From contig JARLGV010000134.1 of NCBI GenBank assembly GCA_031292555.1, positions 1 to 37,581 of the forward strand: a DNA stretch of 37,581 nucleotides, written 5' to 3'. A program made the translations under genes and the position numbers. The stretch's first letter is position 1; the number at the start of each line of letters is the position of its first letter. The notes under the pieces were generated by a model that saw only the letters and a program-made list of their open reading frames with translations, was not told the origin of the DNA and made no database searches. This document shows positions 23,832-32,723 of this stretch, piece after piece. This stretch comes from Fimbriimonas sp. Its GTDB lineage: Bacteria > Armatimonadota > Fimbriimonadia > Fimbriimonadales > Fimbriimonadaceae.

Positions 23832-25328
23832 ATGCCGATTCTTTCTGTTCACAACCTCAGCAAGCGATTTCCGGGCGTTCAGGCTCTCAAGGATGTCAGT
23901 TTGGACATTCAGGAAGGGGCCTGTCACGCCTTGATGGGGGAGAACGGGGCGGGGAAGAGCACGCTGGGGAAGATTCTCGCCGGCTTATACCAGCTAGATG
24001 AAGGAGAGATCCTGTTTCAGGGCAAGCCGGTTCACTTTCATGGTCCGCTGGATGCGGTTTCGGCGGGGATCAGCATGGTTCACCAAGAACTCCTGTTCGC
24101 GGAAAACCTGACGGTGGCGGAGAACCTTTGCCTGGGAGACCTTCCGAGAAAGGGACCTTGGCTCGACCGGGCGGAGATGGTGCGTCGTTCGAAGGAGTGG
24201 CTCGCGAGTATCGGCGCCCAGATCGATCCTTTGCAGGTGCTGGGGGAACTTCCAATCTCCAAGCAGCAGTTGGTGCAGATTGCGGGCGGTATCGGGCGGG
24301 GCGCCAAGGTGCTCATCTTCGACGAGCCGACGAGCAGTCTGTCCCAGGCCGAAGCGCTCAAACTGCTCCAACTAATCAAGGAGCTCAAAAAGAAGGGTGT
24401 GACCTGCATCTACGTCTCGCACCGCCTCGAAGAGATCTTCGAGATCTGCGACACGGTGACGGTGCTTCGAGACGGACAATTGGTCGACACGGTTTCCATC
24501 CAGGGGTTGAGTCGCGACGATTTGGTCCGAATGATGATCGGTCGCGAGTTGGCGGCCAGTCTAGAAGTCCATGTGACAGCGACGATGGGAGACGAACTCT
24601 TGAGAGTCGAGAATCTGGCGAGCGCCGGCAAGTTTCATCCGGTGTCCTTTTCTTTGCGGGCGGGGGAGATCCTGGGGCTTGCCGGCTTGGTTGGTGCGGG
24701 ACGAACCGAGATCGCAGAGGCGATTTTCGGACTGGATCCGGTCGCGAACGGCGTCGTCTACTTTCGAGGGAAGCGCATCTCATTGAAGGGGCCGATCCAT
24801 GCGATGAAAACCGGGCTCGGGCTGGTTCCCGAGGATCGAAAGCATCACGGGCTCGTGCTGTCGATGACGGCCAAGGAGAACGTATCGCTTCCAATCCTGG
24901 ATCGTGTCGCGACCGCTGGTTGGATCGAACCGCAGAAGGAACGGTCGATCGCTCAGAAGTTCTTCGACAAGATGCGCGTCAAGGCGCCGACGATCGACGC
25001 GTCCACGGCCGGCCTTTCGGGGGGCAACCAGCAGAAGTTGGTCATTGCCAAGTGGCTGGCATCCGAAACCGAAGTACTGCTCGTGGACGAACCGACTCGC
25101 GGCGTCGATGTGGGCGCCAAAGCGGAAATACACAATCTCATTCGAGGCCTTGCCGCCGAAGGAAAGGGCGTCCTCCTGATTTCCAGTGAGCTTCCCGAGC
25201 TTCTTTCTCTCGCGACGAGGCTCATCGTCATGCGGGAAGGCAACATGGTGGGTGAGCTTCCGGCTAATCCAACTGAAGAAACAGTGATGCGCTTGATGGC
25301 GGGTGTAAGCAACGCGATGGCCGGATAG
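23832..25328 (+). CDS. sugar ABC transporter ATP-binding protein, two ABC domains (RbsA/MglA type)
   Basis: This 498-residue protein carries two ABC domains. The first has Walker A GENGAGKS at 36-43, a weakly conserved signature region (LPISKQQLVQIAGG) and Walker B LIFDEPTSSLS. The second has the degenerate P-loop GLVGAGRTE usual in this family, a canonical signature LSGGNQQK near residue 398 and Walker B VLLVDEPTRGVDVG. This matches RbsA/MglA/XylG-type proteins, which power uptake of ribose, galactose or xylose with a single ATPase polypeptide. No clear Shine-Dalgarno precedes the ATG at 23832. The alpha-galactosidase gene follows after 57 nt. Confidence 0.94.
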   Translation: MPILSVHNLSKRFPGVQALKDVSLDIQEGACHALMGENGAGKSTLGKILAGLYQLDEGEILFQGKPVHFHGPLDAVSAGISMVHQELLFAENLTVAENLCLGDLPRKGPWLDRAEMVRRSKEWLASIGAQIDPLQVLGELPISKQQLVQIAGGIGRGAKVLIFDEPTSSLSQAEALKLLQLIKELKKKGVTCIYVSHRLEEIFEICDTVTVLRDGQLVDTVSIQGLSRDDLVRMMIGRELAASLEVHVTATMGDELLRVENLASAGKFHPVSFSLRAGEILGLAGLVGAGRTEIAEAIFGLDPVANGVVYFRGKRISLKGPIHAMKTGLGLVPEDRKHHGLVLSMTAKENVSLPILDRVATAGWIEPQKERSIAQKFFDKMRVKAPTIDASTAGLSGGNQQKLVIAKWLASETEVLLVDEPTRGVDVGAKAEIHNLIRGLAAEGKGVLLISSELPELLSLATRLIVMREGNMVGELPANPTEETVMRLMAGVSNAMAG

Positions 25329-25353
25329 GCCAAACTTGCAGACATACCAAGGT

Positions 25354-25367
25354 GGCCTTCGAAGGCC
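25354..25367. other. 14-bp palindrome before the alpha-galactosidase gene
   Basis: GGCCTTCGAAGGCC is perfectly self-complementary and could form a 5-bp stem with a UCGA tetraloop in RNA. It ends 18 nt before the alpha-galactosidase ATG and may be an intercistronic hairpin or a binding site. Confidence 0.4.
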
Positions 25368-25385
25368 CGGGGGATTACGCTAAAG

Positions 25386-27326
25386 ATGTTCGTTTCCGTT
25401 CTTGCGTGCGCAGCCTTATCGTCTCAACAGCTTCGATCGATCCTGTTGCAGGATCTCAACCTCACTTCGATGTCTCAGGACTACGCGACGCCTCAAAGGG
25501 GCCGATCGGTCGACGGACACCCGCTAACGGTCGGTGGCAAGGCGTTTTCGACTGGAGTCGGGACGCATGCCCGCAGCGAGATCGCGATCTCGCTATTTGA
25601 GAGTGGCAAGCGATTCACGGCCAAGGTAGGTGTCGACGACGAGACGGATGGCCGCGGAACCGTGCGCTTCCTGGTCTATGGCGACAATGCGTTGCTCGCC
25701 GATTCCGGAGTGATGAAGGGTCACGACCCGGCGAAAGAGCTTTCGGTCGACCTGAGCAACCGAAGGACGCTTCGCCTTGTAGTCGAGGATGCGGACGATG
25801 GCATCGACTACGATCATGCCGACTGGGGGGAGGCCACGATCACCTACTCGGGTGCGAAGAAGCCCGATCCTCAAGGAGCGCCCAAGCCGGAGCCGGCGAT
25901 GAAGATCTTCCACAACACGTCTTCGAAACCGGAGATCAACGGTGCGAGAGTGGTCGGAGGGACGCCGGGGGATGATTTCCTCTTCAAAATCCCGGTAACG
26001 GGAAAAGGTCCGTTCACTTTCATTTCGCGCGGATTGCCGTCGGGCTTGGGCCTTGATCCGAAGACTGGCATCATCAGCGGACAACTCAAGGCGGCGGGCC
26101 GCTATGTTGTTCAGGTCATCGTTTTCGGAAAATCAGGCAGGGACTCGCGGGATATCACGATCGTGAGCGGCGAGCACAAGCTGGCGATGACACCGCCGAT
26201 GGGCTGGAACTCTTGGAACGTCTGGGGCACCAGCGTGAATGCCGACCGAGTCCGTGCCGCGGCCGATTCCTTCATCAAGGAGGGGCTCGCGAACTCCGGG
26301 TACACGTTCGTAAACATCGACGACGCGTGGGAAGGCGGCCGTGACGAGTCAGGCGAGATCCAGACGAATAAAAAGTTCGGCGACATGGGCGCCCTCGCTT
26401 CGTACGTGCATAGCCTTGGATTGAAGCTCGGCATCTATTCATCGCCCGGGCCGACAACTTGCGCAGGTTACACGGCGACGTACCAGCACGAGGAGCAGGA
26501 CGCCAAGACCTACGCGAAGTGGGGCGTCGATTACTTGAAGTACGACTGGTGTTCCTACGGCGGCATCGAACCCCATCCCGACCTGGCGGGCTTCCAGAAA
26601 CCGTATGCGGTGATGCGGAAGGCGCTGGACGATTGCGGGAGGGACATCGTCTTCTCGTTCTGCCAGTACGGCATGGGTGACGTGTTCAAGTGGGGCAAGG
26701 CACTCGGTGGCAACCTCTGGAGAACAACTGGCGACATCACCGATACCTGGAACTCAATGTCCGGCATTGGTTTCTCGCATAGTCCCAAGGCGGTTGGCGC
26801 AGGACCAGGAGGCTGGAACGATCCAGACATGCTGGTCGTGGGCAAGCTGGGATGGGGCGATCATCCTCGTCCGACCCGCCTGACCGCAAATGAGCAGATC
26901 ACCCATATCTCGCTCTGGTCAATGCTGGGAGCTCCACTGATCATCGGCTGCGATCTGACTCAGCTCGACGACTTCACCAAGGACTTGCTGACCAATCATG
27001 ACGTGGTCGAGATCGATCAAGACCCGCTCGGAAAGGTGGCGACGCTCCGCAAGAAAGATGGACTCAGCGAGATTTGGGCTCGACCTCTCTTCGATGGAAC
27101 AACCGCGATCGGTCTGTTCAATCGTGGGCGAGAGAAGACGAAAATCGTCGTTCGCTGGTCGGACGTCGGGCTATCCGGACTTCAGCCGGTGCGCGATCTA
27201 TGGATGCGCCGCGACTTGCGACCTGGAAAGGTGGGCTACAGCTTCGACGTTCCCGGTCACGGTGCGGTGCTGATCAAAGTCGGCAAGCCGAACCCGGCCG
27301 CGTTTACCGAGTCGAGTAATCAGTAA
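25386..27326 (+). CDS. alpha-galactosidase, NPCBM + Ig-like + GH27
   Basis: This 646-residue enzyme should hydrolyse terminal alpha-galactosides. Residues ~1-13 look like a short signal peptide. Residues ~20-154 form an NPCBM carbohydrate-binding domain (VGGKAFSTGVGTHARSEI...VGVDDE), and ~185-262 a putative Ig domain (GLPSGLGLDPKTGIISG). The GH27 catalytic domain starts LAMTPPMGWNSWN (266-278). The nucleophile is D387 in DYLKYDWCSYGG and the acid/base is D450 in WRTTGDITDTW, aligned with human GLA D231. WNDPDMLVVG (477-486) is another family block. Position after the sugar ABC genes suggests that galactose released outside the cytoplasm is taken up by that transporter. Confidence 0.93.
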   Translation: MFVSVLACAALSSQQLRSILLQDLNLTSMSQDYATPQRGRSVDGHPLTVGGKAFSTGVGTHARSEIAISLFESGKRFTAKVGVDDETDGRGTVRFLVYGDNALLADSGVMKGHDPAKELSVDLSNRRTLRLVVEDADDGIDYDHADWGEATITYSGAKKPDPQGAPKPEPAMKIFHNTSSKPEINGARVVGGTPGDDFLFKIPVTGKGPFTFISRGLPSGLGLDPKTGIISGQLKAAGRYVVQVIVFGKSGRDSRDITIVSGEHKLAMTPPMGWNSWNVWGTSVNADRVRAAADSFIKEGLANSGYTFVNIDDAWEGGRDESGEIQTNKKFGDMGALASYVHSLGLKLGIYSSPGPTTCAGYTATYQHEEQDAKTYAKWGVDYLKYDWCSYGGIEPHPDLAGFQKPYAVMRKALDDCGRDIVFSFCQYGMGDVFKWGKALGGNLWRTTGDITDTWNSMSGIGFSHSPKAVGAGPGGWNDPDMLVVGKLGWGDHPRPTRLTANEQITHISLWSMLGAPLIIGCDLTQLDDFTKDLLTNHDVVEIDQDPLGKVATLRKKDGLSEIWARPLFDGTTAIGLFNRGREKTKIVVRWSDVGLSGLQPVRDLWMRRDLRPGKVGYSFDVPGHGAVLIKVGKPNPAAFTESSNQ

Positions 27327-27332
27327 GCAAGG

Positions 27333-30300
27333 TCAGTTGCCGAGCCGCCCGTAGTTCTTGTAGTAGATGGCAAGGTCGCCCTGGTCGACCTTGCCATCGC
27401 CGTTTAGGTCGGCAGCAGGGTTCCAGTTAGGATCTCCCGGTATGGAGCCGAAGGCGGAAACTAGTATGCGCAGGTCGGCAACGTCGATACGGTTGTTTCC
27501 GTCTGCGTCGCCGTTAATGAGGGCGAAGCCCGCATTTAACACATCGCTTTCGGAGAGATCGACTGACAGAGTCGTACGCAACCAGGAGCCGGTTTGGATG
27601 GAGACCGAACAAGGGGCTTCGGGCACATTTCGCGCGACGAAGTTGCCCTCGCCGTCAAGTTCTACGTTCATTGTTGCGAACGGGATCGTGGCTCCTGGAT
27701 GGCGAAACGCGAGCCCGACGGTCGGAGGTTTCGGACCGTTGTAGTCGCCAAAGGCGACGATGCCGGCAAGCGTCGGGACCGTAACCTGCAGGGACTGATC
27801 GAGCGTGACTCCTAGAGCAGTCGCAGTGATGACGGCGGTCGCAGGCTCTCGTATGGCAGTTGATGTCGTGACGACAAAAGAAGCCGTCGTTGCACCTTCG
27901 GGCACAGTCACTGAGGCCGGAATACTCGCCGGACCTGGGTCGGACGATGAAAGCCCGACGAGAAACCCGTCAGCGGGGGCATGGGTGGTCAACCCGACCG
28001 TTCCCATCACGGAGTGGCCCCGCCTGACGCTCGTTGAGTCGAGTGTCAGGCTGGATATCGCAAGGGGCGGAACAGGCACGTAGATGCGCCACACTCCTCG
28101 CCCATAGGTTCCGGCATTCAAGTATCGGGTACCCGGCACCGCGACCAAAGTCGTTACGATGACGTTCGGCAAGCCGAGCGGGGCTCCGGCATTGGACCAG
28201 CTATTACCTGAATCTGTCGTTTGGTAGACGCCGACATCAGTGCCCACATACCAGGTCGTAGCGGGACTATCGAAGTCTCGCGCAATCGTATTGAGCGAAA
28301 TGTCCGGCAGCCCAGAGATTCCATTGGAAGACACGTTTGCGAAGGTCAAAGTGGCAGCCGACGTGTTCAGGCATCGCCAGAGGTGCGCCGATCCGCTCCC
28401 GGAATATCCAATCAAGATATCGCTTGGGTTGGAGGGATTGACGCTAATCGCCTCGATTGCCAAATTGGGGAGTACCGTCCTTCCCAAATTCAGCCTTTTC
28501 CATGATGTTCCGGCATTCGCAGTCATCCACAATTGCCCGTCTGTCGAACCGGTGTAGATTCGATTGGCGTCGCCAGGAGCCACCGCGATGGTCTGGATAA
28601 GCGGCTTGCTCTTGCTGGTCGGAGGACCGGCTAGACGCGTCTTCCCAAGATGGACCGACCACTTCTGGGTCGACTCGTTCCATAGGTAAAGGTAGTTCGT
28701 CCCAGTGTAGAGCTTGGTCTGATCGGAAGGGGCAAGCGTCATCGGAGCGACGAACGGCTTGGGATCGGAGCCCGTAGGCGGTGAAAACGACTTGATCGCC
28801 CAATTCCACCCGTCCGTGGTCCGATAGAAGATGAAATTCTCCACCGAGGCGTACTGGATCGCCGGATTTGTCTGGTTGATCGCGCAACCCCCTCCGTCGC
28901 CGCCGCCAACATTTCTCCAGTTCGCCAGATTGCCCATGGATGCGGGGGTCGCGTTGTCTTGCGTTCCGCCAAGCAGGGTGTCCGGATCGGTTGGATGAGC
29001 CGAGAGCGAGTAGAACGTTGTGGCGCCTAGGTTCTTGTTCAGCGAAACGATCGAGTGCGCTTTCGTCGCGGGATCGTAGGTTTCGGTGTAGATCCCGCCG
29101 TCATTCGCGAATACCGCCTTGTTCGTGTCGACCGGGTTGACAGCGAGGGCATGCTGGTCGTTGTGGCTCGCAGCGATCGAGGTGTACGTCGGCCCGCCAA
29201 GCGTTTGCCATGAGCCGCCGTTGTCTGTCGACTCGAACAGGTCGATCTCTCCCATATAGAGCACGTCGGTTGTCGACGAACCCGACGTGCGGCTCCCACA
29301 TTCGAGGTGATAGTCGTAGAAGCTCTGAGAAAAGTTATAGCGGGCCGCTATGGAATTGCCTTGGGGCAGGTTGGCGCTGATGTTTTTCCAAGTGGCGCCT
29401 TGGTTTGTGCTTGCGTAAAGGCGGGCCGCCTCGGAGTCCAAAAGGTATACGTTGCCTGGCTGGGTCGGCGACGCTGCCACCGCGTAGGCCCAGTGGGTGA
29501 CTCCGCCCGTCTTTGCCGGACTGACCAGTAGCTGCCAAGTGGCGCCATGGTCGTCCGATTTGTACACCCGCGATACCGGCGTGCCGCCCTTCTCGGCGAT
29601 TCCCGCGGCGACCGCATAGAATCGCGTTTTCGATCCGACGGGCACGCTTGCCGCAAGAGCGGGCCAGTACGCCGATGCGAGGCTGTTGACGATCGCCCAG
29701 TTCTTGCCTCCGTCGAGCGATCGATACAGTTTGCCGTATCCGTTGACATCGCCGGTTCCCGCGACAATCGTCATATGGCTGGTTGGATCGATCAGCAGCC
29801 GGGGAACACCGATCTTGCCCATCGCTCCGGTGCCGATTTCGGTCCAGGTCGATCCGCCGTCCGTCGACTTCATGATCCCGACGCTGCCGCCGATGTAGCC
29901 GTGGTAGTCGCCAAGACCGACGTAGAGCGTGTTTCCATCGGTTGGGTCGACCGCGATGCAGTTGACGCCGAGACGGGGCCAAGTGGATGAGAGCCAAGTC
30001 CACGTCGATCCGCCATCGGTCGTCTTGAACAGCCCGCCCTGAGCGGCTCCGGCATAGATCACCTGGGAGTTGTTGGGATCGTAGGCGACTGCATTGAATC
30101 GTCCATTCACCGGCATCCGACCGAAGTACTGGGTGTAGGGTACGCCCAAGTTGGTGGGACCGACGAAACTCCATTGCTGACCAAGTGTCGTGGGCTGCTG
30201 GAGCTTAGCGGAGCCGAGTGCGTTGGCTCTCCTCATTCGCCCGGCTTGAATCGCGGCGCGATCGTAGGCGCCCCAGTCGACGGTGTCGTTCGGATACGCA

Positions 30301-30713
30301 CGCGCTCCGACAAAGTACTCATACGATCTCAAGTAGTCGACGAGGTCTCTTTCACGTTTGGCAGCGTCTTCGTTCCCCTCGCGTTCTTCATCGCGTTCGT
30401 CGCGAGACAGGTCGGCAACTTTGATGCCGATCGACCGGAGAGAACGCATGTCGATCGGGTCGTCAATCGGTTCGACAACCGTCAAACCCCGGCATTTGCG
30501 GACGCGTTCCCGGGCTTCGTCGACGTTGCTGCCAGGCTGTGCAGCGACCAAATACGTCGAACTGCCGCGAACTCGGGACTCGATCTTTGCCCAGGGCCAA
30601 ACCGACCTTGCCATCTGCTCGACCGACGTTCCGGGCTCGGCCCTCGCGTAGAACTCAGCGGAGCCTGCATCAGGGCGCCATAGCATCGAAAAGGCGGCAA
30701 ACAAGATCGTCAT
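27333..30713 (-). CDS. large secreted BNR/sortilin-like repeat protein with Ig-like and dockerin-like C-terminus
   Basis: This ~1126-residue protein has a short hydrophobic N-terminus (MTILFAAFSML) that may be an export signal. Residues ~20-90 resemble a subtilase-propeptide-like ferredoxin fold (weak). A charged segment (DRDERDEEREG) leads into a beta-propeller region of BNR/Asp-box repeats such as TTDGGSTW, STDGGSTW, STDNGGSW and TTDSGNSW. An Ig-like module follows (SSLTLDSTSVRRGHSVMG...IPASVTVPEGATTASF). The C-terminus has two Ca-binding loops, GDADGNNRIDVADL and ADLNGDGKVDQGDL, in dockerin type I arrangement. It is probably a surface or secreted glycan/protein-binding protein; sialidase activity is not supported. 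TTG at 30722 is an alternative start, and GGAG lies 9 nt before the ATG at 30713. Confidence 0.83.
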   Translation of the reverse strand: MTILFAAFSMLWRPDAGSAEFYARAEPGTSVEQMARSVWPWAKIESRVRGSSTYLVAAQPGSNVDEARERVRKCRGLTVVEPIDDPIDMRSLRSIGIKVADLSRDERDEEREGNEDAAKRERDLVDYLRSYEYFVGARAYPNDTVDWGAYDRAAIQAGRMRRANALGSAKLQQPTTLGQQWSFVGPTNLGVPYTQYFGRMPVNGRFNAVAYDPNNSQVIYAGAAQGGLFKTTDGGSTWTWLSSTWPRLGVNCIAVDPTDGNTLYVGLGDYHGYIGGSVGIMKSTDGGSTWTEIGTGAMGKIGVPRLLIDPTSHMTIVAGTGDVNGYGKLYRSLDGGKNWAIVNSLASAYWPALAASVPVGSKTRFYAVAAGIAEKGGTPVSRVYKSDDHGATWQLLVSPAKTGGVTHWAYAVAASPTQPGNVYLLDSEAARLYASTNQGATWKNISANLPQGNSIAARYNFSQSFYDYHLECGSRTSGSSTTDVLYMGEIDLFESTDNGGSWQTLGGPTYTSIAASHNDQHALAVNPVDTNKAVFANDGGIYTETYDPATKAHSIVSLNKNLGATTFYSLSAHPTDPDTLLGGTQDNATPASMGNLANWRNVGGGDGGGCAINQTNPAIQYASVENFIFYRTTDGWNWAIKSFSPPTGSDPKPFVAPMTLAPSDQTKLYTGTNYLYLWNESTQKWSVHLGKTRLAGPPTSKSKPLIQTIAVAPGDANRIYTGSTDGQLWMTANAGTSWKRLNLGRTVLPNLAIEAISVNPSNPSDILIGYSGSGSAHLWRCLNTSAATLTFANVSSNGISGLPDISLNTIARDFDSPATTWYVGTDVGVYQTTDSGNSWSNAGAPLGLPNVIVTTLVAVPGTRYLNAGTYGRGVWRIYVPVPPLAISSLTLDSTSVRRGHSVMGTVGLTTHAPADGFLVGLSSSDPGPASIPASVTVPEGATTASFVVTTSTAIREPATAVITATALGVTLDQSLQVTVPTLAGIVAFGDYNGPKPPTVGLAFRHPGATIPFATMNVELDGEGNFVARNVPEAPCSVSIQTGSWLRTTLSVDLSESDVLNAGFALINGDADGNNRIDVADLRILVSAFGSIPGDPNWNPAADLNGDGKVDQGDLAIYYKNYGRLGN

Positions 30714-30749
30714 ATCAGGCAACTCCGGCTAAAGTACGGAACCGATAAC

Positions 30750-31859
30750 CTAGGAAGCATATAGCGATTCCACATCCAGTTCGACGTCGATAACTTGGCC
30801 TTCATCGGTCGCTATCTGGATGCCTTGGGCCGTTCGTCCGATTTGAACGACGGTTCGAGCGTTCGCACCGCATGGCGCCACGCCCATAATCGTGTTGACG
30901 ACAAGCGGCTGGTCGGGAGATAGATCGAAAAACGTGCGATACCCGGCGATGCTTCCGTCGTTCTCGGCGACCGAACCAGCGAGCCCATAGTGCATGTAGG
31001 ACGTCACTTCTTCGAGACCCAAGACGCCTCGATGACGGCTGCTCCAAGGTGCATAGTGCCGCCCGCCGTTGCTATGCCAGAGAATCGTGCCGGACAAGAC
31101 ACGTGGGTCTTTGAGCGTGAACCATATGTATCCCTCGCTCGGGAAGGTAACCGCCGTCCAGGCGAAGTCGCTGCCCTTCAGCGCATAGACCATGACTAGG
31201 TCTTCGAATCCCTCTCGGGCCGGGTAGACCGAAAGATCGGACGTGGTTCCATCGTTCGAAGGCACTTCCTTCAGGTTGGAAAAGCGAGCGCCGGCCTTGA
31301 GCGAACTGTATCCGCCTTCCACGGGATTCTCGAATTGACCTGGGAAGACCTGCCCGAAGTCGAACGGCGAGAGGGAGATGTTTCCCTCGGTGCGGAATTT
31401 CACCATCGCGTGGTGTCCGAGGCACATCGGTCCGGTCATTCCGGCGATCGTGTGTCGCTGATAGAGCGCGGTCTGCCCCTCGACCGTCCATACCTGCTTC
31501 CTCACCGTTCCAGGGCGGATGGTCGTGTTCAACGACATCTCGACTGAGTTCTCGTTCCCCGAGACGAATTGCCAGTCGCGATTGGCGGTTTCGCCGTGAA
31601 TCGGATGCTGCTCGGGTCCGTAAGGAGCGTCGTTGCCTCCGAAGGGCGCGCAGAAGAAGTCACCGCGAAGAACCTGCAGGATCGGTGCGATCTCGTGCGT
31701 CTCCTCAAACCACGGCGCGATCGAGAGCGGTTCGACCGCGCGGTCACCGATCTTGAAAGTGACCGGCGCCACATGGCCCCCGGTTTCGGTTATCCAAGCG
31801 GTGACCCTGTCGGACGAGATTCCGAACGACTTTCGCCCATAAACGGTTTCGGATTTCAT
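30750..31859 (-). CDS. hypothetical protein, possible galactose-mutarotase-like fold
   Basis: This 369-residue soluble protein has no signal peptide. I do not recognise the family with certainty. Blocks such as ITETGGHVAPVTFKIGDRAVEPLSIAPW near the N-terminus, HPIHGETANRDWQFV (a PxHG element as in aldose 1-epimerase-like proteins) and LGHHAMVKFRTEG (paired His) suggest the beta-sandwich mutarotase fold. A sugar-converting or sugar-binding role is inferred only. The ATG at 31859 (MKSETVYGRK) is preferred over an in-frame start at 31898. TAGAAT ends 2 nt before that ATG, too close for a standard promoter. It is 36 nt upstream of the BNR-protein ATG on the same strand, so the two probably form an operon. 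Confidence 0.6.
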   Translation of the reverse strand: MKSETVYGRKSFGISSDRVTAWITETGGHVAPVTFKIGDRAVEPLSIAPWFEETHEIAPILQVLRGDFFCAPFGGNDAPYGPEQHPIHGETANRDWQFVSGNENSVEMSLNTTIRPGTVRKQVWTVEGQTALYQRHTIAGMTGPMCLGHHAMVKFRTEGNISLSPFDFGQVFPGQFENPVEGGYSSLKAGARFSNLKEVPSNDGTTSDLSVYPAREGFEDLVMVYALKGSDFAWTAVTFPSEGYIWFTLKDPRVLSGTILWHSNGGRHYAPWSSRHRGVLGLEEVTSYMHYGLAGSVAENDGSIAGYRTFFDLSPDQPLVVNTIMGVAPCGANARTVVQIGRTAQGIQIATDEGQVIDVELDVESLYAS

Positions 31860-31994
31860 GGATTCTATTTTCGCCCTTTTGGCGCCGGGCCGGTGCAACT
31901 TGGCCCGATGAACGGGAGGGAAACTTGCGCGGTCATGGAATACTTCTAAGTCCGATTTGTCCGCACGGTCGCGGCGAATCGTCTGCTGTCGAAT
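31860..31994. promoter_or_regulatory. divergent intergenic region before the prenyltransferase gene
   Basis: These 135 bases separate divergent genes and must hold both promoters. I could not identify a confident -10/-35 pair or a Shine-Dalgarno for the + strand gene at 31995. Confidence 0.3.
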
Positions 31995-32663
31995 ATGTCA
32001 GATCTAAAGCGATTTTCCCGGACCCCTCGCCATGTCGGCCTTATCCCAGACGGCAACCGTCGTTGGGCAAAGGCGCGTGGGCTTCATCCTGCCCAAGGAT
32101 ATGCGGCGGGAATGGAGCGCGGATTGGAGATGCTCGACCAGTGCATCGATCTGGGCATCGAAGAAGTGAGCGTTTATGGGTTTACGATGGACAATACAAA
32201 GCGCCCCCGAGAGCAGCGTATTGCTTTCGCAGAGGCGTGCGTCATGTTTATCGGCAGCGCCATGGAACGAGACATCTCCCTCCGTGTCATCGGAGACGTC
32301 ACATCTTCCATGTTTCCCGATGAGCTCCGAACGTATGCCATCGAGCGTCAGGGAATTGGAAAGCTCAAGGTCAACATGCTGGTGAACTACGGTTGGAATT
32401 GGGATATTCAAACCGCGATTTGCGCGTGCGGTCAGGGCGGGGGAAAGCAAGGCTTTACCGAATTGCTTGCCTCTGCCGACGTCTCGAGGATCGACCTCGT
32501 AGTCCGTTGGGGTGGTATGCGGCGGCTAAGCGGCTTCTTGCCGATACAGTGCGTGTACAGCGATTTCTTTGTTGTGGAGGAGTTTTGGCCGGACTATCAA
32601 CCGGAGCAGTTCCATGAAGCCCTGCGTTGGTATGCAAAGCAAGATGTCACACTCGGTGGCTAG
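31995..32663 (+). CDS. divergent cis-prenyltransferase (undecaprenyl diphosphate synthase family)
   Basis: This 222-residue Z-type prenyltransferase family protein has the first signature IPDGNRRWAKARG at 17-29, with the catalytic Asp D19. The second block is YGFTMDNTKRP at 61-71, where the family has FSxENxxRP. The C-terminal signature is RWGGMRRLSGF at 171-181 instead of RTGGExRxSNF, so the conserved Glu is Met175. YSDFF has D190 where the Mg-binding Glu of E. coli UppS lies. It is shorter than typical UppS (about 250). It may make a short or unusual cis-prenyl diphosphate rather than the undecaprenyl carrier. The acyl-ACP desaturase gene follows by 60 nt. Confidence 0.8.
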   Translation: MSDLKRFSRTPRHVGLIPDGNRRWAKARGLHPAQGYAAGMERGLEMLDQCIDLGIEEVSVYGFTMDNTKRPREQRIAFAEACVMFIGSAMERDISLRVIGDVTSSMFPDELRTYAIERQGIGKLKVNMLVNYGWNWDIQTAICACGQGGGKQGFTELLASADVSRIDLVVRWGGMRRLSGFLPIQCVYSDFFVVEEFWPDYQPEQFHEALRWYAKQDVTLGG

Positions 32664-32712
32664 ACCTTGAGCCGGCCGAAACCGGACGATTTACGATTGA
32701 CACATGAAGTGC

Positions 32713-32717
32713 AGGAG
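32713..32717 (+). promoter_or_regulatory. Shine-Dalgarno deciding the desaturase start
   Basis: AGGAG ends 6 nt before TTG at 32724. This supports that codon as the real start over the in-frame TTG at 32667, which sits 3 nt after the upstream stop without a ribosome-binding site. Confidence 0.6.
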
Positions 32718-32723
32718 AAACGA

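Noticed and set aside
31195-31225. tRNA-like TTCGAATCC motif
   Set aside because: The surrounding bases do not fold into a cloverleaf and the motif is inside the coding sequence of the mutarotase-like protein.
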